This document shows positions 10,001 through 17,348 of a DNA stretch of 57,982 nucleotides, in pieces. The stretch is from NCBI GenBank assembly GCA_964654015.1, contig CAZZHQ010000004.1, forward strand, positions 1-57,982, given 5' to 3'. Both the position numbers and the translations under genes were made by a program. The stretch's first letter is position 1; every line of letters starts with the position of its first letter. The notes under the pieces were generated by a model. It had not been told where the DNA came from and made no database searches. It was given only the letters and a program-made list of their open reading frames with translations. This stretch comes from JAUUZT01 sp964654015 (GTDB lineage: Bacteria > Chloroflexota > Dehalococcoidia > GIF9 > AB-539-J10).

Positions 10001-10109
10001 TTCCCAGATGAACCTTTACCTGGATTTGTTCTTCTCTCTTTGCCAGCCTTGCTTCAGCTTGCCTGGTTAATTCCGCTAACTCTTCTACTGATTTTAGTGG
10101 TTTTGCCAT
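7008..10109 (-). CDS. hoxF: HoxF/NuoF-like flavoprotein fused to an NfnB/GltD-type NADPH module
   Basis: About 1033 residues. Part one (1-570) is NuoF-like: a thioredoxin-fold [2Fe-2S] domain (HLGTCGISSG and AGCIGLCG), the FMN/NADH site GLRGRGGAGFPT and CNGDEGDPGAYMNR, and the [4Fe-4S] motif ESCGKCTPCR. Part two (about 575-1033) matches the glutamate-synthase small subunit/NfnB fold: CQHSCP and CGRVCHHPCEYKC clusters, FAD motif IIGAGPAGLS, NAD(P) motif VIGGGNSAIDSA, and FAGGDIVSGP. Two pyridine-nucleotide sites in one chain suggest work with both NAD and NADP (inference). ATG 10109 is preferred; a TTG at 10115 is better spaced from AGGAAGG and is also possible. Confidence 0.88.
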   Translation of the reverse strand: MAKPLKSVEELAELTRQAEARLAKREEQIQVKVHLGTCGISSGANKLFEVFNREVESRKIPNVVVSSAGCIGLCGYEPVVTILVPGKEKVIYYDLDEDKVNRVIEEQLVEGKVVNELMLDLNSPWFKFQEIRVMRNQDLDPMDIDQYIARSGYQALAKALTQMKPDEIVDEVKRAGLRGRGGAGFPTAIKWGFVRNTASKEKYVVCNGDEGDPGAYMNRSVLEGNPHSIIEGMIIGACAIGNVHHGYAYVRAEYPLAIQTLNHAITQAHEYGLLGDNILGTGFNFHLDIFPGAGAFVCGEETALLGSIEGKRGNPRQRPPFPANMGGGLFGKPTTINNVETWSNIPQIILRGADWFAGVGTEKSKGTKTLCLVGKVYNTGLVEVPLGISLGTLIFDIGGGIPNGKKFKAVQLGGPSGGVISAKHLNTPIDYESVTALGAIMGSGGVVVMDEDDCMVDVAKFFLEFTKDESCGKCTPCRAGIPEMLHFLEKVSQGKATLEELDTLYELAEMVASASLCGLGQTSPNPVLTTLRHFREEYEAHIIDKKCPAAVCQGLFKSPCQHSCPVELDIPGYISLIKEGKFIEAYCLIKQRNPLPAICGRVCHHPCEYKCNRAQTEEAVAIRDLKRFVAEYAYNLGVKYIPKAKDKRKEKVAIIGAGPAGLSASWDLALEGYPVTVFEALPVAGGMLAVGIPEYRLPKDMLQKEIKDIESLGVTIRLNTAVDDIETLFKEGYKAVFIAAGAHKGIKIGVPGEELKGVYDSIEFLKEVNLGREVQVGKRVAVIGGGNSAIDSARVALRKGAKEVDVFYRRERRDMPAIPEEITAAEEEGIKIHFLTTPVRVLGEAGRVTGLECVRMELKEFDQSGRRAPHIIEGSENVTEIDVVIEAIGQRADTSFIKNDEIQTGKSGLIVVDKRTMATQRKGVFAGGDIVSGPQTVIEAIAAGQRAASSIRRYLDGKELSALVERNGYEPIAISSVPPNDEEIRVKPKIRAAEIAINRRKKSFVEVRSTYSPEEAREEASRCLRCDLEVEEK

Positions 10110-10125
10110 CTTCAATTAGCCCTTC

Positions 10126-10638
10126 CTAATCATAATTATTCAATATATCTTTTATTTGGTTGGGTTTGACCTTTCTATGAACATCCTCACCAATAGCCAC
10201 TACTGGAGATAGACCGCAACAACCCAGGCAGCGCACTGTTTCCAGAGAAAAGCGCCCATCAGAAGTAATTTCTCCTGGTACAAGTCCCCACTCTTTCTTT
10301 AAGGCAGTGAGTATTTTCTTCCCCCCCTTAACATAGCAACTGGTACCCATACAGACCTGGATAACATGCCTCCCTTTAGGCACCATGGTAAAGAAATGGT
10401 AAAAACTAATTATCCCGTACACCTCGCTAAGAGGAACCTTTAAGTCTCTGGAGATAGTCTTAATAATAGGTGCAGGAAGGTATCCGATTAAACCCTGTGC
10501 TTGTTGCAGTACTCGAATAAGCGCACCCGTTCGTCCCTCTGTATTGTCAATTTCCCTCTGTATTTGCATGAAAATTCTGCCTGCATATCCAACACCTCCA
10601 CGTTTTATTGAACCCTCCTGTGCATCTATTTCTTCCAT
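10126..10638 (-). CDS. hoxE: HoxE/NuoE-like [2Fe-2S] subunit
   Basis: 170 residues of the 24-kDa NuoE family, the first gene of the hydrogenase operon. The [2Fe-2S] ligands are seen in VCMGTSCYVKG (about 115-125) and RCLGCCGLSP (about 149-158), after the helical segment ALIRVLQQAQ. It passes electrons to and from the flavin subunit HoxF, encoded 16 bp downstream. The ATG at 10638 has a GGAGG site about 9 bp upstream. The 70 bp before the gene must hold the operon promoter, though no strong hexamer pair could be picked. Confidence 0.9.
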   Translation of the reverse strand: MEEIDAQEGSIKRGGVGYAGRIFMQIQREIDNTEGRTGALIRVLQQAQGLIGYLPAPIIKTISRDLKVPLSEVYGIISFYHFFTMVPKGRHVIQVCMGTSCYVKGGKKILTALKKEWGLVPGEITSDGRFSLETVRCLGCCGLSPVVAIGEDVHRKVKPNQIKDILNNYD

Positions 10639-10707
10639 ACTGTACTTCCTCCTTCGAACCAGAACTATATAGGCGAATTACTTATGTGTACTTCCTTATT
10701 CGATATT

Positions 10708-10742
10708 AAAAAAAGAGGAGTGGATAGCAAACCCACACCTCT
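10708..10742 (-). terminator. Rho-independent terminator of the two-CW gene cluster
   Basis: On the minus strand a 10-bp stem (AGAGGTGTGG with CCACTCCTCT, one mismatch) is followed by seven T. It lies 66 bp after the last two-CW gene and before hoxE, so it separates the two transcription units. Confidence 0.85.
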
Positions 10743-10808
10743 TATTTTCTAGTAGCTCTTCTTAAATCCATAACCAGAACTGCTATAAGCATAGCAAAAC
10801 CTGCATTT

Positions 10809-11492
10809 TTATACAACCGCTTCCTTATGATAAGACTTCACTTCACTCCTTGATTTATTAGTCCTCTCTTCTTTAAATACACCAGTCCTGGCATTCTTCT
10901 TTATATAATTAACTTTCATCAGCATAACAGCATACCATGACCGACGGTATTGGACAGTTTCATGACCCATCCATTCATCTATTTCATCCTTTGACCAACC
11001 ATTCTCCATCTTCTTTTTCACCTCGTGGTAAACACAACCACCGTGGCAATTGAAGAAACAAAACTGGCAATTAGCCTTAGCCATCCCCATCAAACATTGC
11101 CTGCTTCGCTTTTGATCAGCAGCCTTAAATCCCTTGCCTCGTAGCTTTACCTCTATTGGTTTTTCATCAACCCACCTTTTATATACACGGCAGTTCTCGC
11201 AAATATCAATACCTTCTCCCTTTTCTCCATAATCAAACTGCTTGTGGTACGTCCCCTCCATCTCCCAGCAAGGCTGAGATCGGTACTTGAACGCCGGGCA
11301 TTCGTTCCTCACCTCTACTGGACACTGAAACATTTCCCAGCACGGAGTCTTGCCTTCCCAGAAGCCATCCCGCGGTTCTATCCGCAGCTTCCCTTTCGCC
11401 TCCTGGAGTACTGCCTCGATCTCAGCTATCTCTTCTACTGTTTTAACTCCAGTTAGTATTTCTGCTACCTGTTCTAGAATTTCTGTCCTCAT
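10809..11492 (-). CDS. Two-CW domain protein, long copy (third in tandem)
   Basis: 227 residues, function unknown. The N-terminal part (1-125) has the Cys/Trp motif pair PCWEMFQCP ... CPAF ... PCWEMEGTY, then DICENCRVYKRW; these Cys could bind a metal. Unlike its two neighbours it has an extra C-terminal domain with more Cys (QCLMGMAKANCQFCFFNC ... C) and a basic end. A short helical stretch (EILEQVAEILTG) opens the protein. ATG 11492 has a clear GGAGG site. It lies between the hox operon and a two-component pair, so a sensing or regulatory job is a guess only. In this copy the second CW motif reads GTYH where the others read GTYC. Confidence 0.75.
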   Translation of the reverse strand: MRTEILEQVAEILTGVKTVEEIAEIEAVLQEAKGKLRIEPRDGFWEGKTPCWEMFQCPVEVRNECPAFKYRSQPCWEMEGTYHKQFDYGEKGEGIDICENCRVYKRWVDEKPIEVKLRGKGFKAADQKRSRQCLMGMAKANCQFCFFNCHGGCVYHEVKKKMENGWSKDEIDEWMGHETVQYRRSWYAVMLMKVNYIKKNARTGVFKEERTNKSRSEVKSYHKEAVV

Positions 11493-11566
11493 TTCTCTCC
11501 CTCCTCTATTCTCAGTTATCTGACTGTGTAGCTCTTTTCCCCCTTCAACCAGTCTCTCTCCAGCAA

Positions 11567-11941
11567 CTAGCCAATGACATGGAGTTCCTTTTCGCGGACC
11601 TCTATCTCAATCGGTTGGCTATTCCCCCACCTCTTGTAGACACGACAGTACTGACAAATGTCGACACCATCTCCCTTTTCCTTATAATCAAATAGTTTGC
11701 AATACGTCCCTTCCATTTCCCAGCAAGGTTGATACCGGTATTTAAACGCCGGGCATTTGTTCTTCACTTCCGCTGGACACCGGAACATTTCCCAGCATGC
11801 AGTCTTACCTTCCCAGAAGCCGTTCCTCTGTTCCACCGGCAGCTTCCCTTTTGTCTCCTGGATCGCTTTCTCTATCTCGGCTATCTCTTCTACCGTTGTA
11901 ACTCCGGTTAGTATCTCTGTTACCTGTTCTAAAACCTCCAT
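11567..11941 (-). CDS. Two-CW domain protein, middle copy
   Basis: 124 residues from ATG 11941, chosen because it aligns with the start of the downstream paralogue (MEVLEQVTEILTG against MRTEILEQVAEILTG) and because the DNA upstream aligns with the neighbouring intergenic region. A longer GTG reading to 12067 would run through that spacer. Motifs are ACWEMFRCP, CPAF, PCWEMEGTYC and DICQYCRVYKRWG. The start codon lies inside a 17-bp perfect inverted repeat, and no normal ribosome site is visible. Function unknown; the eight or so conserved Cys suggest metal binding. Confidence 0.7.
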   Translation of the reverse strand: MEVLEQVTEILTGVTTVEEIAEIEKAIQETKGKLPVEQRNGFWEGKTACWEMFRCPAEVKNKCPAFKYRYQPCWEMEGTYCKLFDYKEKGDGVDICQYCRVYKRWGNSQPIEIEVREKELHVIG

Positions 11942-11976
11942 CCCAAATGCTCTTTTTTCTTTGGGATGGAGGTTTT
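11931..11976 (-). repeat. 17-bp perfect inverted repeat over a start codon
   Basis: Arms at 11931-11947 and 11960-11976 are perfectly complementary around a 12-base loop. In the minus-strand transcript the hairpin would bury the ATG at 11939-11941 of the middle two-CW gene and the GGAGG that follows it. The paralogous downstream gene has an open GGAGG site at the same place. Confidence 0.9.
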
Positions 11977-12038
11977 TGTTCCGAGTTATCTGACTGTGTA
12001 GATCTTTCACCCTTTCAACCAGTTTCTCCCCTAAATGA

Positions 12039-12419
12039 CTAGCCAATAGCGTGGATTCCCTTCCCACGAACCTTTATCTCTATCGGCTCGCTATTTCCCC
12101 ACCTCTTATAGACCCGGCAATGCTGGCAGATGTCGGTGCCATCACCTTTCGCCCCATAATCGAAAAGCTTGCAGTAGGTCCCTTCCACCTCCCAACATGG
12201 TACAGACTGGTTGTTAAATGCTGGACACTCTATCTTCAGTTCTTCCGGACAACGAAACATCTCCCAGCACGGCGTTTTTCCTGCCCAGAAATCCTGGCGT
12301 GGTTCCAGTTGCATTTTACCCTTTGCTTCCTGGATAACCTTCTCAATCTCAACTACCTCATCCTCAGTCGCAATACTTGCCATTACTTGTTCTATTTGTT
12401 TCCTGACCTTATTTTCCAT
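12039..12419 (-). CDS. Two-CW domain protein, first copy
   Basis: 126 residues from ATG 12419, chosen for its AGGAGG site 9 bp upstream over the longer reading to 12503. Motifs are PCWEMFRCP, CPAF, PCWEVEGTYC and DICQHCRVYKRWG, the same order and spacing as in the two paralogues downstream. The N-terminal helix has the acidic stretch TEDEVVEIEKVIQEAKGK. First gene of the three-gene cluster; the divergent neighbour is a response regulator. The function is not known; I recognise the Cys-Trp motif family by pattern only. Confidence 0.75.
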   Translation of the reverse strand: MENKVRKQIEQVMASIATEDEVVEIEKVIQEAKGKMQLEPRQDFWAGKTPCWEMFRCPEELKIECPAFNNQSVPCWEVEGTYCKLFDYGAKGDGTDICQHCRVYKRWGNSEPIEIKVRGKGIHAIG

Positions 12420-12638
12420 TTCCTTATCCCTCCTTTCTTTCTTTTCACTGCCATTTAAACATACCTGTAATCCTGTGCCATCCGTCCCACTGCCTATTTT
12501 CATCTTCGCTAAAATGCAATACTATCCTCAAATATAATCATGTCTAACTAGGCATCTATGCCTATCGACACTTCATCCCTGAAATACCACTTGTTGAAGA
12601 TACCAGCGATATACTACAATTGACTCAGGAGCTATGCT

Positions 12639-13307
12639 ATGGAGAAGATTAAGTTACTGCTTGTTGAAGACCATGTAGTGGTAAGAGAAGGTACCCGCCA
12701 GCTTCTGGAAAATGAACGTGATATGGAAGTTATTGGGGAGGCTGGAGATGGCGAGGAGGCGGTTCGACTGGCAAAACAACTCAAGCCAGACGTAATAATT
12801 ATGGATGTATCCATGCCCAAACTAAGTGGCCTTGAAGCTACAAAACAAATTAAAGAGATATTGCCCTCCTCAATAATATTAATCCTTACTGGCTATGATT
12901 ATGACGAATATATTTTTAGCCTCCTGGAAAGTGGTGCTGCCGGCTACTTGCTGAAAGATGTAACCGGGGATGAATTAATCCAGGCCGTCCGGAGGGTTTA
13001 CGCCGGGGAACAGGCGCTTCACCCTGTGGTGGTCCGCAAGTTAATTGATAGATTTAAATCACAGGCTGCCAGTCCTCCTGGTGAGATCCATCCTCTCAGC
13101 ATCCTTAGCGAACGCGAGATGGAAGTATTAAAGGAAGCTGCCAAAGGAATCGGAAATAAAGAAATCGCTGATGAGCTGTTCATCAGTATACGTACTGTAC
13201 AAGCACACATGAGAAGCATTTTTAATAAGCTAGGAGTAGGCTCACGTTCTGAGGCGATTATATTTGGCCTCAAAAGAGGTTGGTTTAAATTGGAAGACCT
13301 GCCCTGA
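12639..13307 (+). CDS. NarL/DegU-family response regulator
   Basis: 222 residues. A receiver domain (about 3-120) has the acidic pair ED at 10-11, the phosphate acceptor D56 in VIIMDVSMP and the conserved Lys in GYLLKD. The C-terminal LuxR-type helix-turn-helix (about 150-215) reads LSEREMEVLKEAAKG then IADELFISIRTVQAHM. It should bind DNA as a phosphorylated dimer. A CAGGAG site precedes ATG 12639. It is paired with the histidine kinase 25 bp downstream. Its position between two hydrogenase operons makes these likely targets (inference). Confidence 0.92.
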   Translation: MEKIKLLLVEDHVVVREGTRQLLENERDMEVIGEAGDGEEAVRLAKQLKPDVIIMDVSMPKLSGLEATKQIKEILPSSIILILTGYDYDEYIFSLLESGAAGYLLKDVTGDELIQAVRRVYAGEQALHPVVVRKLIDRFKSQAASPPGEIHPLSILSEREMEVLKEAAKGIGNKEIADELFISIRTVQAHMRSIFNKLGVGSRSEAIIFGLKRGWFKLEDLP

Positions 13308-13332
13308 TTAATCTGGGTTTAGGAGAATACTG

Positions 13333-15312
13333 ATGAAGATCGCACGCAATCCCCATTTCTGGCTGATATTAACTCTATTTGGAATTTGCTGTGTCTCTCA
13401 CTACGCGGAGCAGATAGGCATCATTGATGCAACTGATCCCAAGCTTATCTTCGGGTTGAACAGGCAGGCAATAGTCCGCATTTTCTTCCTGGTACCAATG
13501 ATATATGCAGGTATTTTCTTTGGTATCGTTGGTGGAATAACTGCCTGCTCTGTCGCCCTGCTGGCTATGCTGCCCAGAGCTATCTTTTTCTCACCAGCCC
13601 CTCTGGATGCTCTACTTGAAACGACAAGCGTCGTGACGATAGGCGTAATTGCCTGTCTGTGGCTATGGACAACAGGCAAACAAAAAGCAAAAACCCAGAT
13701 GGCCCTTGACGAACTACAGTCAGCCCACAAAATACTCCAGCATTGGGCTCAAGTAGCTAAAGGTCATGAAAGACGACTGAACTTGCTTAATGCCATCTCC
13801 TCTATGCTATTACGTGGTACTCTGGAGCTTGAAGGAATTATCCGCAAATCTACCTATATGGTATCTGAACTAATGGAAGTAGAAGTTACTCTCATGTTTC
13901 TAATTGATGAAGAAAGCAGGGAATTAAAGTTAGCTGCCCATGAAGGAGTATCCGAGCAATTCGCTCAATTTGTTGATGGGACTCGTATCGGTGAAGGCGT
14001 TTATGGCAAAGTAGCCAAGACAGGCCGACCCGTCATCGTGGAAGATACTTTGCATGATTTCATGCAGGCTAATTCCGAATTTAAAAAGATGCAAATCAGA
14101 GTCCAGTTGGTCGTGCCAATGATTCTTAGAGAAGAAGTCCACGGCGTAATCTGTGTGGCTATGCGCCGTCCTCGCCAATTCACTGACGATGATATAGAGT
14201 TGCTCTCCGCCGTCGGCACACAGATAGCTGCCGCCGTTGAAGGTGCCCACCTTTATGAGAGAGAACTCCTCCTAGTACAGCACCTTACCGTAGCAGAACG
14301 AAATTGGCGACGTCTATTTGAAAACGCCAGCGAGGCTATCTGGATGCACGACCTCATGGGTGATATCACAAACGCTAATAAGGCAGCAGAGAAGCTAACG
14401 GGGTACAACATTGAAGAGCTTACCAGAATGAAGGCAAAAGATGTATTCTCAGATGAAAGCCTTGTTCTGGCTGGCCAAGTGAGACGAAAGTTATTTCAGG
14501 GCGAACCTGTCGAGCAACCATACGAGCAGCATTTGATAAAAAAAGATGGAACAAAGGCAGTCCTCATGTTAACCACTAGCTTGATTACTGACGAAGGAAA
14601 GCCTACAGGTTTCCAGCATATGGCCAGGGATGTTAGCAGAGAAAGATGGATGCAGGAGAATATGCGGCACTATCTTCAACAGATCACCAGAGCTCAAGAA
14701 GATGAACGAAAGCGAATTGCCAGAGACCTTCATGATGATACCGCTCAGGCCCTTTTTGCGATTACTCGTCAGGTGGATAATTTCATTCGAAGCGATAAGA
14801 ACTTACCGCCACAGTGCCATGCCTTCATGAAAGGCCTTAGTGAACAAATTAGAGAGGTTTTACAACGTGTACGCCGTTTCAGTCAAGATTTAAGACCTTC
14901 TCTACTGGACGATTTAGGGCTAATGGCAACACTGCGCTGGCTGATAAAGCAACTTCAAGAAAATTCAGGAATTGAGGCAGATTTAAAGGTTATAGGCAAT
15001 GAGCGACGCCTATTGCCTCATATAGAGTTAATGCTTTTTCGCATAGTTCAAGAAGCATTAAGGAATGTTGAGAAGCATGCTCAGGCATCAAAAGTTGAGA
15101 TAAAAGTAGTTTTTAGTGAAGGGAAAATAATGGTTTCGATTAACGATAATGGCAAAGGTTTTGACCTATCAGGAGATCTTGGAGATTTACCACGTGTAGG
15201 AAGGCTGGGACTCGCAGGGATGGAAGAGAGGGCCCACCTGATAGATGGTAGCCTTGAAATCAGGACTGAGCTTGATAAAGGTACAGTGGTGAGACTTAAT
15301 GCACCTGTATAG
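13333..15312 (+). CDS. Membrane sensor histidine kinase (GAF-PAS-HisKA_3-HATPase)
   Basis: 659 residues. About four membrane segments lie at 8-25, 47-64, 65-86 and 97-114, with little outside the membrane. Then come a GAF domain (about 150-305), a PAS domain (about 322-435), a HisKA_3 helix with H467 in RIARDLHDDTAQ, and a HATPase domain with N-box EALRNVEKHA and the G box NDNGKGF. This is the NarX/DegS class that pairs with NarL-type regulators, here the gene just upstream. GAF and PAS could sense redox state or a ligand, but no haem or Fe-S motif is evident. Confidence 0.9.
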   Translation: MKIARNPHFWLILTLFGICCVSHYAEQIGIIDATDPKLIFGLNRQAIVRIFFLVPMIYAGIFFGIVGGITACSVALLAMLPRAIFFSPAPLDALLETTSVVTIGVIACLWLWTTGKQKAKTQMALDELQSAHKILQHWAQVAKGHERRLNLLNAISSMLLRGTLELEGIIRKSTYMVSELMEVEVTLMFLIDEESRELKLAAHEGVSEQFAQFVDGTRIGEGVYGKVAKTGRPVIVEDTLHDFMQANSEFKKMQIRVQLVVPMILREEVHGVICVAMRRPRQFTDDDIELLSAVGTQIAAAVEGAHLYERELLLVQHLTVAERNWRRLFENASEAIWMHDLMGDITNANKAAEKLTGYNIEELTRMKAKDVFSDESLVLAGQVRRKLFQGEPVEQPYEQHLIKKDGTKAVLMLTTSLITDEGKPTGFQHMARDVSRERWMQENMRHYLQQITRAQEDERKRIARDLHDDTAQALFAITRQVDNFIRSDKNLPPQCHAFMKGLSEQIREVLQRVRRFSQDLRPSLLDDLGLMATLRWLIKQLQENSGIEADLKVIGNERRLLPHIELMLFRIVQEALRNVEKHAQASKVEIKVVFSEGKIMVSINDNGKGFDLSGDLGDLPRVGRLGLAGMEERAHLIDGSLEIRTELDKGTVVRLNAPV

Positions 15313-15356
15313 TACATTAAAATATACCCCCCATCGTTATTATCAATAGGTTTTCT

Positions 15357-15400
15357 GGTTACAAATTATGCTGGTAACCGTTTGTTTTTGCTTTTTTAAG
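15357..15400 (+). terminator. Probable terminator of the two-component operon
   Basis: A short stem (GGTTAC at 15357-15362 with GTAACC at 15374-15379) is followed by a T-rich run up to about 15397. The stem is only 6 bp, so it could also be an operator for the downstream hydrogenase promoter, whose -35 lies inside the T-rich run. Confidence 0.45.
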
Positions 15401-15415
15401 GCTTTCTGCTACAAT
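15388..15415 (+). promoter_or_regulatory. Promoter of the group 3b hydrogenase operon
   Basis: TTGCTT (15388-15393), a 16-bp spacer and TACAAT (15410-15415) with the extended TG at 15407-15408. The likely start point is near 15422, giving a leader of about 50 nt before the ATG at 15471, which has a GGAGGG site. Confidence 0.6.
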
Positions 15416-15470
15416 GCGAAAATTCATTTGCATCTATAGTCATCAGTTTTCACAAAACAAAGGAGGGTAA

Positions 15471-16514
15471 ATGGAGAATAAAGTCCTCGGGAAAAAAGAC
15501 TTTAGTCAATTTGTTGACAACCTTATTAAGACAGACGCTGAGGTCATAGGGCCTAAGCGGAAGAGTACCAAGTATGCTTTCGGCAGGCTTGCTGAAGCCA
15601 GTGAGGTATGCCTCGATTATGACCTGGCTCTATATCCGTTAAAAAATTATCTCCTGCCATCAAAGGAGACGCTTATTAAGTTTAAACTAGGAGAAAAACC
15701 TGAAGCCGAGATGGCTGTCGAAGCCAACCCGATAGTTCTTTTAGGTGTCCATCCCTATGATATTAAGGCTATAGAACTTCTAGATACAGCTTTTTCTACT
15801 ACCAACCCTGACATCAATTACCTCTCGCGGCGTGAAAAAACCACCATTATTGGCGTTGATTGCCTGTACCCCAACCCCAATGCCTTCTGTGCGAGTTTGG
15901 GGACAGCTGTCACTGACACTGGATTTGATTTAATGCTGACTGACATTGGTGATAGCTACTTGGTAGCTATCGGCAGCGGTAAAGGTAAAGAGTTAGTCGA
16001 GAAATATGCCAAAACAAGGGAGGCAACTGAACAAGAACTAACACGTCGTGACAACGAACGGCAGAAAGCATTGGACAGGTATCAAGTAAGTCTTTCCATG
16101 CCTCCTGAAGAGATACCACAACTACTGGACCAATCCTGGGATAGTGCTGTCTTTAAGGAAAAAGGAGAAAAATGCCTCAGTTGCGGCTCCTGTGTCGTGG
16201 TCTGTCCCACCTGTTTTTGTTTCGATGTCCAGGAAGACGTATCTCTCAATCTAGAGGGAGGTGAGCGTTATCGACAGTGGGATGCCTGTATGCTACCCGA
16301 TTTTGCCTTGGTTTCTGGTGGGGGGAATTTTAGAAACAATAAGGAAGATAGGCTTCGTCACCGTATGTATCGGAAGGGAAAATATTTATGGGAAAGATAT
16401 GGAAAGCTGGGTTGTGTGGGATGTGGCAGATGCAGCTCCGCCTGCCTCGCTGAGATTGCCAGCCCAGCTGATATCTTTAATATGTTAAAGGAGGAGAGTA
16501 AAAAAGATGAGTAG
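15471..16514 (+). CDS. hydB: Group 3b hydrogenase beta subunit (4Fe-4S, HydB/AsrA-like)
   Basis: 347 residues, cytoplasmic. This family (sulfhydrogenase beta, also anaerobic sulfite reductase A) carries two [4Fe-4S] clusters at its C-terminal end, seen here as CLSCGSCVVVCPTC (about 232-245) and CVGCGRCSSACL (about 315-326). It carries electrons between the flavin subunit and the hydrogenase dimer. First gene of the beta-gamma-delta-alpha operon, the gene order known from Pyrococcus hydrogenase I; its end overlaps the next gene by 8 bp. Confidence 0.87.
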   Translation: MENKVLGKKDFSQFVDNLIKTDAEVIGPKRKSTKYAFGRLAEASEVCLDYDLALYPLKNYLLPSKETLIKFKLGEKPEAEMAVEANPIVLLGVHPYDIKAIELLDTAFSTTNPDINYLSRREKTTIIGVDCLYPNPNAFCASLGTAVTDTGFDLMLTDIGDSYLVAIGSGKGKELVEKYAKTREATEQELTRRDNERQKALDRYQVSLSMPPEEIPQLLDQSWDSAVFKEKGEKCLSCGSCVVVCPTCFCFDVQEDVSLNLEGGERYRQWDACMLPDFALVSGGGNFRNNKEDRLRHRMYRKGKYLWERYGKLGCVGCGRCSSACLAEIASPADIFNMLKEESKKDE

Positions 16515-17346
16515 CCAGACCATTCCACAAACATCTATTTACCTACCACGTCCCGCTGAACTAATACAGGTTACCCCAATCACTGAGACTGAGAAGCTCT
16601 TCGAATTCAAATTAGAGGGTGGCCAGGATTTAGGACATAAACCAGGACAATTTATCGAACTTTCGGTTTTGGGAATTGGCGAAGCTCCAATATCAGTTGC
16701 CTCTTCACCCACAAAGAAGGACAGCTTTGAACTGGCAATACGGAATACAGGCAATTTGACCAATGTTCTACATCGCATGAGCATAGGAACTACGGTGGGA
16801 ATCAGGGGACCTTTTGGCAATGGGTTTCCGGTAAACGACTTTCAAGGCAAAGACGTCTTGATAGTAGCTGGAGGAATAGGTCTTTTCCCACTAAGATCTC
16901 TGATTTATTATATCCTGGATAAAAGAGTCGATTATGGTAGACTCATTATTTTATCCGGCTGCAGAACTCCACAGGAACGCGTATTTGCTGATGACCTGGC
17001 TCAGTGGACTGAAAGGCAGGATTTAGAACTGATAGAGACAGTAGACCGCTGCGATGAAGAGTGGACTGGAAACGTTGGCATGGTAACCACCCTTTTCGAT
17101 AAAGTTGAAGTTACTCCTGAAAAGACCGTTGCAATTATTGTAGGGCCACCGGTAATGTATAAATTCGTAGTTGCAGAGTGCAAGAAAAAAGATATTGCAG
17201 ATGAACAAATAATGTTGTCTCTCGAGAGAAGAATGAAATGCGGAGTAGGCAAATGTGGACACTGCCAAATTAATGGTATTTATGTATGCCAGGAGGGCCC
17301 AGTATTTACTTATAGTGAACTTAAAAAACTACAGGAGGCGCTCTAG
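16507..17346 (+). CDS. hydG: Group 3b hydrogenase gamma subunit (FAD/NAD(P)H reductase)
   Basis: 279 residues of the ferredoxin-NADP reductase-like fold. An FAD-binding barrel comes first (KPGQFIELSV, then PISVASSP), then the NAD(P) domain (VAGGIGLFPLRSL), and a C-terminal [2Fe-2S] site MKCGVGKCGHC followed by VCQEGPVF. It is the site of pyridine-nucleotide exchange in the complex. It starts inside the end of hydB, and the delta subunit gene begins 2 bp after its stop, so translation is probably coupled. Confidence 0.88.
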   Translation: MSSQTIPQTSIYLPRPAELIQVTPITETEKLFEFKLEGGQDLGHKPGQFIELSVLGIGEAPISVASSPTKKDSFELAIRNTGNLTNVLHRMSIGTTVGIRGPFGNGFPVNDFQGKDVLIVAGGIGLFPLRSLIYYILDKRVDYGRLIILSGCRTPQERVFADDLAQWTERQDLELIETVDRCDEEWTGNVGMVTTLFDKVEVTPEKTVAIIVGPPVMYKFVVAECKKKDIADEQIMLSLERRMKCGVGKCGHCQINGIYVCQEGPVFTYSELKKLQEAL

Positions 17347-17348
17347 AA

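Noticed and set aside
11942..12067. N-terminal extension of the middle two-CW protein from GTG 12067
   Set aside because: This stretch aligns with the non-coding spacer before the next copy, and overlaps the end of the previous gene.
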